NCBI GenBank assembly: GCA_007118795.1
Contig: SKQX01000192.1
Coordinates: forward strand, 1 to 7,079
DNA from: Thermoflexales bacterium
GTDB lineage: Bacteria; Chloroflexota; Anaerolineae; B4-G1
Reading direction: 5' to 3'
Length of the DNA stretch: 7,079 bases
Shown: one piece after another, positions 1 through 5,201 of the stretch
Numbering within the stretch: position 1 is the stretch's first letter
How the letters are laid out: each line of letters begins with the position of its first letter
Notes under the pieces: generated by a model
Told to the model about the DNA's origin: nothing
The model's input: the letters and a program-made list of their open reading frames with translations, nothing else
The model's database searches: none
Position numbers and translations under genes: made by a program

Positions 1-205
1 CAGACCCCTCGGAGCTGGTGGGAAGACGCGTGGCAGTCGGGGTCTCAGACCCCTCGGAGCTGGTGGGAAGACGCGTGGCAGTCGGGGTCTCAGATCCCTC
101 GGAGCTGGTGGGAAGATGCGCGGCAGTCGAGGTCTCAGACCCCTCGGAGCGGGTGGGAAGACGCGGGGCGGTCGGGGTCACAGACCCCTCCGAGCGGGTG
201 GAAAG
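1..205. repeat. 45-bp tandem repeat array, window-edge truncated
   Basis: Units start at 1, 46, 91, 136 and 181, exactly 45 bp apart. The first two are identical, units 3 and 4 carry a few substitutions, and the fifth decays after about 25 bp. Each unit junction carries an inverted repeat, GGGGTCT-C-AGACCCC (39-53, with weakened versions at 84-98, 129-143 and 174-188). Because 45 is a multiple of 3, all three forward frames stay open through the array, which creates spurious ORFs. One reverse frame has a TGA per unit. The array probably begins upstream of the window. It is most likely an intergenic VNTR-like array; a repeat-encoded C-terminus of an upstream gene ending at the TGA at 209-211 cannot be excluded. 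Confidence 0.93.
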
Positions 206-226
206 AGCTGATGGGAAGACGGCACC

Positions 227-254
227 TTGTGTCTCTGGGCGGACCCTGTATACT
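227..254 (+). promoter_or_regulatory. Candidate sigma70-type promoter for the membrane protein gene
   Basis: TTGTGT (227-232) and TATACT (249-254) are separated by 16 bp. The -10 matches the consensus at 5 of 6 positions and the -35 mainly in its TTG. It lies just after the 45-bp repeats and about 60 bp upstream of the start codon at 313, so the leader would be about 50 nt. No other promoter-like pair was seen between the repeats and the gene. Confidence 0.45.
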
Positions 255-312
255 GAGAGAGAGCAATGGCGTTACCAAGATATCACACACCACGATAGCA
301 AGGAGGCACACT

Positions 313-696
313 ATGGACCCTTCGCGAAAGAGGATGATCATCCTCATGACCGCCCTGGTCATGCTTCTCGCCATCGGCCAGGGGGCCGTCATCCTCGGCT
401 GGGAGGCAGGGCTAAGCGCCAGCTGGATACTCCTGGGATTGGCCCTGATCCTGGCCGGGCTCTTCGGTCCCCTCGTCCGCCGATGGACGGGTCTGGCCGA
501 GACGCAGGAACAGGTCTGGTCTTTGCTACGCATCAGTCACCTATTCCTGGGTGTGGGATTCCTGGTCTCTGGGGGTCACCACTTCCTCGACGTGCCACGG
601 GCCCCGCTCCATATCCTACAGCTTGGGGCCTTCAGCGTGGGCCTCATCCTGGCCCTAGCCGCCCTCGTCAGGGCACTGAGCGAAGGCTTAGGCTAG
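313..696 (+). CDS. Small integral membrane protein, four predicted helices, unknown function
   Basis: This 127-residue protein is not assigned to a family. Its hydrophobic segments suggest four membrane helices at about residues 8-29, 36-55, 71-87 and 99-120. A basic N-terminus (RKR at 5-7) and RR at 56-57 favour a cytoplasmic N-terminus and a cytoplasmic loop between helices 2 and 3. That loop is amphipathic and polar (ETQEQVW). Histidines cluster near helices 3 and 4: H76, H89, H90 and H100, with GGHH at 87-90. They could bind a metal or heme, but no recognised motif supports this. The start at 313 is chosen because AGGAGG at 301-306 precedes it by 6 nt; an in-frame ATG at 211 has no comparable site and its extension is unlike a protein. 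The gene seems to be a single unit, with its own promoter upstream and a hairpin 19 nt after the stop. Confidence 0.85.
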   Translation: MDPSRKRMIILMTALVMLLAIGQGAVILGWEAGLSASWILLGLALILAGLFGPLVRRWTGLAETQEQVWSLLRISHLFLGVGFLVSGGHHFLDVPRAPLHILQLGAFSVGLILALAALVRALSEGLG

Positions 697-714
697 TAGA
701 AGGATCGGTAGCTT

Positions 715-731
715 CACCGGGATGCCCGGTG
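715..731 (+). terminator. Hairpin just after the membrane protein gene
   Basis: CACCGGG (715-721) and CCCGGTG (725-731) form a perfect 7-bp stem around the loop ATG, starting 19 nt after the stop at 696. No T tract follows, so it is either a U-less terminator or an mRNA 3'-end stabiliser. A second, classical terminator lies about 150 bp further on. Confidence 0.45.
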
Positions 732-796
732 CCACCCGTCTGGGGATCACCAACCTGACCACATCGGCCTTCTAACAATCACCCGCCGCCGTTGAC

Positions 797-825
797 TTGA
801 CAAATCCACCACTTCGTGGTCTCAT
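797..825 (+). promoter_or_regulatory. Possible promoter upstream of the terminator at 883-911
   Basis: A perfect TTGACA (797-802) is followed after 17 bp by TCTCAT (820-825), which matches TATAAT at 4 of 6 positions. A short stem, ACCAC/GTGGT around TTC, sits in the spacer. If active, transcription would start near 832 and meet the terminator about 50-80 nt later, giving a short RNA or an attenuated leader for the EF-G gene. The weak -10 keeps this tentative. Confidence 0.3.
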
Positions 826-882
826 GTACACAATTATTGCGGGATAGAAGCTGGGGTTCGTCCCGGCCTCTTTCCCTGACAA

Positions 883-911
883 AGGAGCCCCGCAGTCGTT
901 GCGGGGTTCTT
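883..911 (+). terminator. Intrinsic terminator or attenuator hairpin
   Basis: GAGCCCCGCA (885-894) pairs with TGCGGGGTTC (900-909) around the loop GTCGT, a 10-bp stem with one G-U pair that extends outward with G-U and A-U pairs to 883/911. A T-rich TTCTTC overlaps the 3' side and an A run precedes the stem. This is the clearest intrinsic terminator in the window. It lies about 190 nt beyond the membrane protein gene and 71 nt before the EF-G start, so it either insulates the two genes or attenuates a leader starting near 830. Confidence 0.75.
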
Positions 912-950
912 CGCGTGAGATGGATCGAATGGCATCATCAGGAAAGGACA

Positions 951-959
951 TGCTATTCT
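951..959 (+). promoter_or_regulatory. Extended -10 promoter candidate for the EF-G gene
   Basis: TGC directly precedes TATTCT (954-959), forming an extended -10 with 5 of 6 matches to TATAAT. No good -35 lies 16-18 bp upstream, which is tolerable for the extended class. Transcription would start near 966 and give a very short leader that still holds the ribosome binding site at 972-978. Its position directly after the terminator at 883-911 fits an independent transcription unit. Confidence 0.4.
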
Positions 960-971
960 CTACTGTTGAGT

Positions 972-978
972 GAGGAAG
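972..978 (+). promoter_or_regulatory. Ribosome binding site that fixes the EF-G start
   Basis: GAGGAAG lies with its GAGG core 6 nt before the ATG at 982. An in-frame GTG at 970 overlaps this site and has no Shine-Dalgarno sequence of its own, so the start at 982 is preferred. Confidence 0.75.
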
Positions 979-981
979 ACG

Positions 982-3081
982 ATGGCTAGGACCGCTGAAC
1001 TTACAAGAAGGGTACGCATTATTGGCATATTCGCCCACGTGGACGCCGGCAAGACCACCACGTCGGAGGCGTTCCTGTACTACGCGGGACGCATCCACCG
1101 GGCCGGTCAGATCGACGCGGGCGATACCCAGCTGGACTTCATGGAGCAGGAGCGGGAGCGCGGCATCACCATCATGGCCGCCGCGACTGCCTTCCACTGG
1201 CGCGGGCACCGCATCAACTTGATCGACACCCCCGGCCACATCGACTTCACCGCCGAGGTGGTGCGCTCCATGCGCGTCATCGACGGCGGCGTCTTAGTGG
1301 TCTGCGGCGTCGGAGGTGTGGAACCTCAGACCGAGACCGTCTGGATGCACGCCAATCGGGACAATTTGCCGCGCGTGCTCTTCATCAACAAGCTCGACCG
1401 CCGTGGGTCCAGCTTCGACCGCGTCCTTGAAGAGGTTGGTCAGCGGTTGACCCCAAACGCCATCCCCGTGCAGCTGCCCGTGGGCACCGAAGACGGTTTC
1501 CGCGGCGTAATCGACCTCCTCGAGCAACACGCCCTCATTTGGCACCAGGGCGAGGAGGATCCAGCCGTCGAGCCGATCCCCGCCCCTCTCTCACAGCGAG
1601 CAGCCACCGCGCGGGCCCGGCTAGTCGAGGCCATCTGCGAGACCGACGATATCCTGCTGGAGCACTGGCTCGAGGGCGAGGAACCCGACGTGACCACCCT
1701 CAAGGCCGCCCTGCGCCACGCCGTCCTCGAAAGCGAGCTGGTGCCAGTCCTCTGTGGGGCGTCTCGCGAGCGCATCGGCATGCAGCCCTTGCTGGACGCC
1801 GTCGTCGACTACTTGCCAGGTCCAACCGATCTAAGACCGATTCTGGGCGCCGTCCCGGGAGATGGGGACCAGATCATCGAGCGGCCCGACGATCCCGAGG
1901 CGCCGTTCTGCGCATCCGCCTTCAAGATCGTGACCGACCCCCACGTGGGACACCTGACCTGGGTGCGCGTCTTCTCCGGCCAGATGGGTATCGGCGACCG
2001 CGTTTACAACCCACGGACCGAGGAGATGGAGCGCATAGGCCGCATCTACTTCCTCCACGGCAACAAGCGAGAGCAGGTCGATCGTATGGCGGCCAGCGAC
2101 GTCGTGGCCCTGGTCGGCCCCCAGTCAGCCGTCACGGGCGACACCCTATGCGATCCAGAGCAGCCGATCATCCTGGAGACCTTCGAGTTCCCGGATCCGG
2201 TCATCAAGGTGGCCTTGAAGCCGCCCTCCAACGAGCAGCGGGAGAAGCTGCGCGAGGCGGTCCGACGCCTCGCCGAAGAGGATCCGACCCTGGAGCACGG
2301 GTACGACCCCGAGACCAGCGAGGAGATTCTGGCCGGGATGGGTGAGCTCCATCTGGAGATCGCCGTCGACCGGCTGCAGCGGGAGTTCGGGCTTACCCCG
2401 CAGACCAGCCCGCCGGAGGTCGCCTACCGCGAGACGATCCGTAGGCCGGCGGAGACCATCACCACGTACCGGAAGCAGACCGGCGGTCACGGCCATTTCG
2501 CCGAGGTCGAGCTGCGCGTGGAGCCGCTGGCCCGCGGGGAGGGCGTGGTCTTCGAGAACGAGGCCTCGGCCGCGGACGTTCCCACGGAGTTCATCCGCCC
2601 CGTCGAGATGGGCGTCCGCGGGGCGCTGGAGAAGGGGATCATCGCCGGCTACCCGGTGACCGACGTCAAGGTGACGCTTCTCGACGGGAAGATCCACGAA
2701 GTCGACTCCGCCGCGATGGACTTCGAGATCGCCGGTTCGATGGCGGTCCAGCGCGCCGTCCGTCAAGCGTCCCCGGCCCTACTCGAGCCTCTAATGGAGC
2801 TGGATATCAACGTGACCGAGGAGCAGCTGGGCGCCGTGGTGGCCGACGTCGGGCGTCGCCGCGGCAGTGTCAGTGACATCCGGGTGCGGGGGGAGATGCG
2901 CAACATCCGTGGCGACGTCCCCCTGGCGGAAGCCCGGGGCTACGCCACGGACCTGCGCAGTCTGACCAAGGGCCGCGGAACGTTCACACTGGAGTTCGAC
3001 CACTACGCCGTCGTCGCCGACGGTATCGCTGAGGAGATCATTGAGCGGCGCAAGGAGGAGGGGAAGCTGCGGGAACGGTAA
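982..3081 (+). CDS. fusA: Elongation factor G (EF-G family translational GTPase)
   Basis: This complete 699-residue translational GTPase is of usual EF-G length. EF-G moves tRNA and mRNA through the ribosome after peptide transfer and, with RRF, recycles ribosomes. The G domain shows the P-loop AHVDAGKTT (18-26), switch I RGITI (60-64), switch II DTPGH (82-86) and NKLD (136-139). The G5 region reads CGAS (258-261) followed by RERIG, unlike the common CGSAFKNKG. Domain II carries the RIG and GDTLC segments, and domain III has GMGELHLEI (452-460). Domain IV opens near 494 with the YRKQTGG signature and has the tip segment HEVDS (H572 at the tip), and domain V follows with LRSLTKGRG. All catalytic and tip residues expected of an active factor are present. 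The gene stands alone, without rpsL, rpsG or tuf, so it may be a second EF-G (EF-G2-like, possibly a recycling or stress paralogue) rather than the main housekeeping copy. Family certain, subtype uncertain. Confidence 0.97.
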   Translation: MARTAELTRRVRIIGIFAHVDAGKTTTSEAFLYYAGRIHRAGQIDAGDTQLDFMEQERERGITIMAAATAFHWRGHRINLIDTPGHIDFTAEVVRSMRVIDGGVLVVCGVGGVEPQTETVWMHANRDNLPRVLFINKLDRRGSSFDRVLEEVGQRLTPNAIPVQLPVGTEDGFRGVIDLLEQHALIWHQGEEDPAVEPIPAPLSQRAATARARLVEAICETDDILLEHWLEGEEPDVTTLKAALRHAVLESELVPVLCGASRERIGMQPLLDAVVDYLPGPTDLRPILGAVPGDGDQIIERPDDPEAPFCASAFKIVTDPHVGHLTWVRVFSGQMGIGDRVYNPRTEEMERIGRIYFLHGNKREQVDRMAASDVVALVGPQSAVTGDTLCDPEQPIILETFEFPDPVIKVALKPPSNEQREKLREAVRRLAEEDPTLEHGYDPETSEEILAGMGELHLEIAVDRLQREFGLTPQTSPPEVAYRETIRRPAETITTYRKQTGGHGHFAEVELRVEPLARGEGVVFENEASAADVPTEFIRPVEMGVRGALEKGIIAGYPVTDVKVTLLDGKIHEVDSAAMDFEIAGSMAVQRAVRQASPALLEPLMELDINVTEEQLGAVVADVGRRRGSVSDIRVRGEMRNIRGDVPLAEARGYATDLRSLTKGRGTFTLEFDHYAVVADGIAEEIIERRKEEGKLRER

Positions 3082-3111
3082 GGCCGAGCCCCCTCCAGCT
3101 TTCCCTGTTTT

Positions 3112-3157
3112 CCGGGGGAGGCGTAGCGGCTCTGAAGGCCCGCTCCGCTTCCCCCGG
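3112..3157. terminator. Long hairpin between convergent EF-G and lipoprotein genes
   Basis: CCGGGGGA (3112-3119) is exactly complementary to TCCCCCGG (3150-3157). Inside, AGCGG (3125-3129) can pair with CCGCT (3145-3149, or the overlapping alternative at 3140-3144). The structure starts 30 nt after the EF-G stop and ends about 70 nt from the lipoprotein stop on the other strand, so it can end transcription from both sides. Neither strand shows a proper U tract after the stem. Confidence 0.6.
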
Positions 3158-3225
3158 GTTCAGCACCAATGCCCTATCTCGGGCGCCGGGTCATATTCCC
3201 GTTGCCCCCTTGCCGACTGATTGCG

Positions 3226-3582
3226 CTACTCGACGCGAACTTCGGCGCCGAGGTCGTCCGTCCGGACGACGTAGTTCTCGCCCTCTGCCTCAATGGTCAA
3301 CTCCCAACCCGGTGTCATCACCTCTGCGCAAACCTCATCCGGCTCACCCAGTCCCAGACAGGCGTCCGGCCATTCCGTCCACTGGGCATCCACCACTTCC
3401 ATGTCCTCCATGGCGATGCCGGTTTCGTCGCTGAGAACACTCATGGCAGCGTCCTCGACCTCAGGCGGTGCGTCGGTGGGGTCTTGCGGTTCCGGCGGCG
3501 CCGGCTCGCACGCACTCAACGCCAGCGCTAACCCCATCACCACGACAGTCGCAACGATCATCTTCACCTTGCGCCAATCCAT
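3226..3582 (-). CDS. Small lipoprotein with two-Cys WPDxCLGL domain (copy 1)
   Basis: This predicted secreted lipoprotein has 118 residues. A basic start (DWRKVK) precedes a hydrophobic signal segment (about 8-24) ending in the lipobox LSAC, with lipidation expected at C25. A Pro/Glu/Asp-rich flexible linker follows (26-42), then a compact acidic domain. Within it, W71-P-D-A-C75-L-G-L and C85-A-E-V frame a probable disulphide, followed by PGWELTI (91-97) and YVVRT (104-108) and ending in a short strand. The domain resembles small bacterial extracytoplasmic proteins of unknown function; no ligand or reaction can be assigned. The start at 3582 is chosen because GGGAGGT (3590-3596, reverse strand) lies 7 nt upstream. 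The same frame stays open to 3807, but that extension is low-complexity and would bury the signal peptide. A paralogue lies at 5615-5986. The gene appears monocistronic, with a leader of about 220 nt. Confidence 0.9.
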   Translation of the reverse strand: MDWRKVKMIVATVVVMGLALALSACEPAPPEPQDPTDAPPEVEDAAMSVLSDETGIAMEDMEVVDAQWTEWPDACLGLGEPDEVCAEVMTPGWELTIEAEGENYVVRTDDLGAEVRVE

Positions 3583-3670
3583 CGTCTGTACCTCCCTTTC
3601 GCTTTCGGTGTAGCCACTCCCCGTTCTGCCGGAACAACTCCGGCCTCCCTCCGGCCCCCGTCTCTCGTGC

Positions 3671-3682
3671 CCTATCACCTCC
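3671..3682 (-). promoter_or_regulatory. Conserved Shine-Dalgarno-like leader motif (copy 1)
   Basis: On the reverse strand this reads GGAGGTGATAGG, whose GGAGGTGAT is a perfect anti-Shine-Dalgarno complement. No ATG, GTG or TTG follows at translation distance, and it lies about 90 nt upstream of the lipoprotein start. The same 12 bases occur 86 nt upstream of the paralogue. It could be a ribosome standby site or part of a leader structure. Confidence 0.5.
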
Positions 3683-3805
3683 CGAACCAAGCTCCGATCC
3701 ATGCCGAACTCCGAGGCCGCATCAGAACCCACCACGCCGTCCGTCGCTATCACAGATTCCCCGGCACCCGGCCTCCGCCAGCGTGACTGTGCTCCCGACG
3801 CTCCC

Positions 3806-3870
3806 ATCCTACCACAAAGCCGGAGGATTAACCGCTGGTCCAGGTTTGCAACGGGTTTGAGTTAGGTTTG
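3806..3870 (-). promoter_or_regulatory. Promoter candidate with three 11-bp direct repeats (copy 1)
   Basis: On the forward strand GGTTTG recurs at 3843, 3854 and 3865, exactly 11 bp apart. Read on the reverse strand these are three CAAACCy-N4 units (array 3838-3870). The hexamer TAGGAT (3806-3811, reverse strand) begins 27 bp downstream of the array. Direct repeats at one helical turn just upstream of a poor promoter are typical of operators bound by tandem OmpR/PhoB-type regulators. No regulator gene is in the window, so this is a pattern-based call. The leader would be about 215-220 nt. Confidence 0.55.
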
Positions 3871-3930
3871 ACGCGGGAATCCCCGCACGACCGATTTCTG
3901 GCCTGACACCATCGCAGACCCGCCATGCAC

Positions 3931-4048
3931 GAACTCGTGGCAAGAAGTCGGAGCAGGAAGTCGTGGCAAGACGTGGGGGCAGGAAGTCGTCGGAAGATAT
4001 CCTGGCACGAGATTGTGACAAGAGCTCGTGACACAAATGCCGTGGCAC
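3931..4048. repeat. Degenerate 13-bp tandem repeat array
   Basis: Eight 13-bp units start at 3931, 3944, 3957, 3970, 3983, 3996, 4009 and 4022, with a ninth of 14 bp at 4035-4048. The consensus is close to GAagTCGTGGCAa. The GTGGCA core and the leading GA are best kept, and units 1, 3 and 8 are the most regular. Since 13 is not a multiple of 3, the array rotates through all reading frames, which argues against coding. It could be an old minisatellite or a cluster of protein-binding sites. Confidence 0.8.
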
Positions 4049-4237
4049 AAGGTCTTCAGGATCAAGGGCCGTACACCGGCCCACCGCATGGCAATGGCAC
4101 AGCGTTTGATCTCGAGCAGCCCGCCAACCCCCACACAGAGTCCGGGCGGGTCTGTGACCGATCCCCTCGCCGGCCACTCCAGCCCGATCTTTCAAATGGC
4201 CGCGACGTGGTGACGGCAGCAAAAGGCGAACTCGCTA

Positions 4238-4273
4238 CCCTCTCCCTCTCCCTCTCCCCCTGGGGGGAGAGGG
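4238..4273. repeat. Polypyrimidine tract, G4 motif and 11-bp palindrome (REP/MITE-like)
   Basis: On the forward strand CCC-TCT-CCC-TCT-CCC-TCT-CCCCC runs from 4238 to 4260, so the reverse strand has four G runs with 3-nt AGA loops, a textbook G-quadruplex motif. The last 11 bases, CCCTCTCCCCC (4250-4260), are the exact reverse complement of 4263-4273, giving a long hairpin with a 2-nt gap. The tract is also a mirror repeat able to form triplex DNA. Similar CT-rich palindromes recur as small REP/MITE-like repeats in many bacterial genomes; copy number elsewhere cannot be seen here. Confidence 0.7.
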
Positions 4274-4348
4274 CCAGCCTGGCGAGGCCGGTCCGTGAGG
4301 GGGGATCATCGCTGGCACTATCGTCCTCGTTTGCAACTCAACGCTCAC

Positions 4349-4364
4349 ATAGCGAAAGCGCTAT
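4349..4364 (-). terminator. Hairpin downstream of the flavin reductase gene
   Basis: ATAGCG (4349-4354) and CGCTAT (4359-4364) form a perfect 6-bp stem around a 4-nt loop (AAAG forward, CTTT on the transcribed strand). It lies about 93 nt beyond the flavin reductase stop, and no T tract follows on the reverse strand. A terminator role is only possible. Confidence 0.3.
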
Positions 4365-4456
4365 CTCAGTTACTGCGAGCGTCGGCGACCGGGTTCTCCG
4401 TCTTCGGTACCGCTGCACCCCGCATAGACCATTTCTTAGTGGCGCAGCGCAGAACC

Positions 4457-4975
4457 TCATTCCTCCCAGCCGTATGTCCCCAGCACCTCGGCGAAGTAGA
4501 TCGTGTGCTGCTCCTCCAGCGGGCTCAGGCGATGCTCCGGCGTGAGGAGCTGGTGAGGTGGCACCACCCGGGTGTAGATCCGGCACTCGACGTTGATGGG
4601 ACACTCCAGCACCGAGGGTGCCCGCACGTGCACGCTAGGCAGGGGGGTCAGACCGGCCGCGGCGAACTTGTCGTCGAACTCGCGGCCCGACCGCGTCCCA
4701 CAGAAATGCACGGCGTCTCGAATCGCGTCATCGGGTACGGAGATGACGAACACCGGCACATCCTCGAGGAACCGCCAGGAGTAGCGCGGCGGCGCCACCG
4801 CGATCGCAAACATCGGATTCCCGTGGTAGCTCCGGCCAATCTGACCCCAGCCCAGGGTCAGCAGATTCTGATCCCCCTTCCGGTCCACCACGGTACACAG
4901 CACCCCGCCGTTCGCCATCCGCCGCAGGACATTCCCGGCCTCAGCCAGCAAGTTCAGCTCCCGACGCTCTTTCAT
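4457..4975 (-). CDS. Flavin reductase family protein (flavoredoxin-like FMN-binding domain)
   Basis: This 172-residue protein is a single split-barrel flavin reductase-like domain. Such proteins bind FMN and reduce it, or act as flavoredoxins that pass electrons on; they are usually cytoplasmic dimers. Supporting segments in order are GGVLCTVVD (23-31), NLLTLGW (37-43), the PMFAIAV strand (54-60) followed by PRYSW (63-67), VFVISVP (75-81), then CGTRSGREFDDKF (92-104) and LECPINVECRI (123-133), the usual C-terminal half. The CG-SGR-DKF segment is typical of the flavoredoxin-type subgroup. The start at 4975 is chosen because GGAGG lies 5 nt upstream; a second ATG directly before it is only 2 nt from that site. 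A GTG at 5059 gives a 28-residue extension of basic, non-domain sequence. Length is normal. The gene seems monocistronic, driven by the promoter at 5174-5201. The physiological partner is not evident from neighbours. Confidence 0.9.
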   Translation of the reverse strand: MKERRELNLLAEAGNVLRRMANGGVLCTVVDRKGDQNLLTLGWGQIGRSYHGNPMFAIAVAPPRYSWRFLEDVPVFVISVPDDAIRDAVHFCGTRSGREFDDKFAAAGLTPLPSVHVRAPSVLECPINVECRIYTRVVPPHQLLTPEHRLSPLEEQHTIYFAEVLGTYGWEE

Positions 4976-4980
4976 CATCT

Positions 4981-4985
4981 CCTCC
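4981..4985 (-). promoter_or_regulatory. Ribosome binding site deciding between two adjacent ATGs
   Basis: The reverse strand reads GGAGG-AG-ATG-ATG. The first ATG (4978) is only 2 nt from GGAGG, while the second (4975) is 5 nt away, so the second is the better start. The difference is a single Met. Confidence 0.6.
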
Positions 4986-5088
4986 GATTTGCTATGGTGA
5001 ACTGGAGACGAATATCCCGACTGGAGCCTCCGCTCGACGCGCCCCAGCCGGTGGCGCACGGCCTCCGGCGATGCCCCGACTCCCCGGT

Positions 5089-5141
5089 GTGAGCCAGCGG
5101 CTCAGCTCACCCGATTCTTCGGGCGCCGCTCCCTCCGGCGC
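5089..5141 (-). other. Hairpin cluster in the flavin reductase leader
   Basis: Three inverted repeats lie in the predicted leader. GCGCCG (5123-5128)/CGGCGC (5136-5141) has a 7-nt loop. CCCGA (5110-5114)/TCGGG (5119-5123) shares an edge base with it. GTGAGC (5089-5094)/GCTCAC (5105-5110) encloses an alternative TGAGCC (5090-5095)/GGCTCA (5099-5104). The last pair cannot form together, a switch-like arrangement. No known riboswitch consensus, including the FMN element, was recognised. Confidence 0.5.
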
Positions 5142-5173
5142 ATACCTGGCCTGGCCGGCACCCGACCGGACCC

Positions 5174-5201
5174 AGTCTACGCCCCACTATCAGCTTGTCA
5201 A
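5174..5201 (-). promoter_or_regulatory. Sigma70-type promoter for the flavin reductase gene
   Basis: On the reverse strand a perfect TTGACA (5196-5201) is followed after 16 bp by TAGACT (5174-5179), 4 of 6 matches to TATAAT. Transcription would start near 5167, leaving a leader of about 190 nt before the ATG at 4975. Confidence 0.6.

Larger units (their letters stand above)
3226..3880 (-). repeat. Duplicated lipoprotein gene plus control region, copy 1
   Basis: This segment matches 5615-6240 in the same orientation and order: coding region, ribosome binding site, leader with GGAGGTGATAGG, TAxxAT hexamer, then three 11-bp direct repeats ending in a CCGGGA-like edge. The coding parts are the most alike. 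The leaders have drifted and differ in length by about 40 bp. No target-site duplication or transposase marks the borders. Confidence 0.75.
3871..4456. other. Gene-free, repeat-rich intergenic region
   Basis: No convincing gene was found on either strand; the open frames here have low-complexity, repeat-derived translations. The region holds the 13-bp tandem array (3931-4048), a small hairpin GGGCCG/CGGCCC (4066-4082), the G-rich hairpin element (4238-4273) and the ATAGCG/CGCTAT hairpin (4349-4364). The remaining 4083-4237 shows nothing recognisable and could be decayed coding sequence. Confidence 0.6.

Noticed and set aside
1..205. CRISPR array
   Set aside because: Units are contiguous with no unique spacers; the same holds for the 13-bp array at 3931-4048.
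18..758. 246-codon forward ORF starting in the 45-bp repeats
   Set aside because: It exists because the repeat length is a multiple of 3, and it then runs out of frame across the membrane protein gene, whose own frame has a good ribosome binding site and clear helices.
824..847. Seven-codon leader peptide before the EF-G terminator
   Set aside because: No ribosome binding site precedes the ATG, and it overlaps the candidate -10.
851..870. tRNA T-arm-like GGGGTTCGTCCC
   Set aside because: No acceptor stem, anticodon arm or D arm can be built around it.
970..981. GTG start four codons upstream for EF-G
   Set aside because: It overlaps the ribosome binding site of the ATG at 982 and has none of its own.
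3583..3807. 75-residue N-terminal extension of lipoprotein copy 1
   Set aside because: It would bury the signal peptide, is not matched in the paralogue, and the ATG at 3582 has a strong ribosome binding site.
3925..4545. 206-codon forward ORF
   Set aside because: Its translation follows the 13-bp array and the CT tract, then overlaps the flavin reductase gene in antisense.
4979..5167. FMN riboswitch for the flavin reductase gene
   Set aside because: The conserved RFN element sequences are absent.
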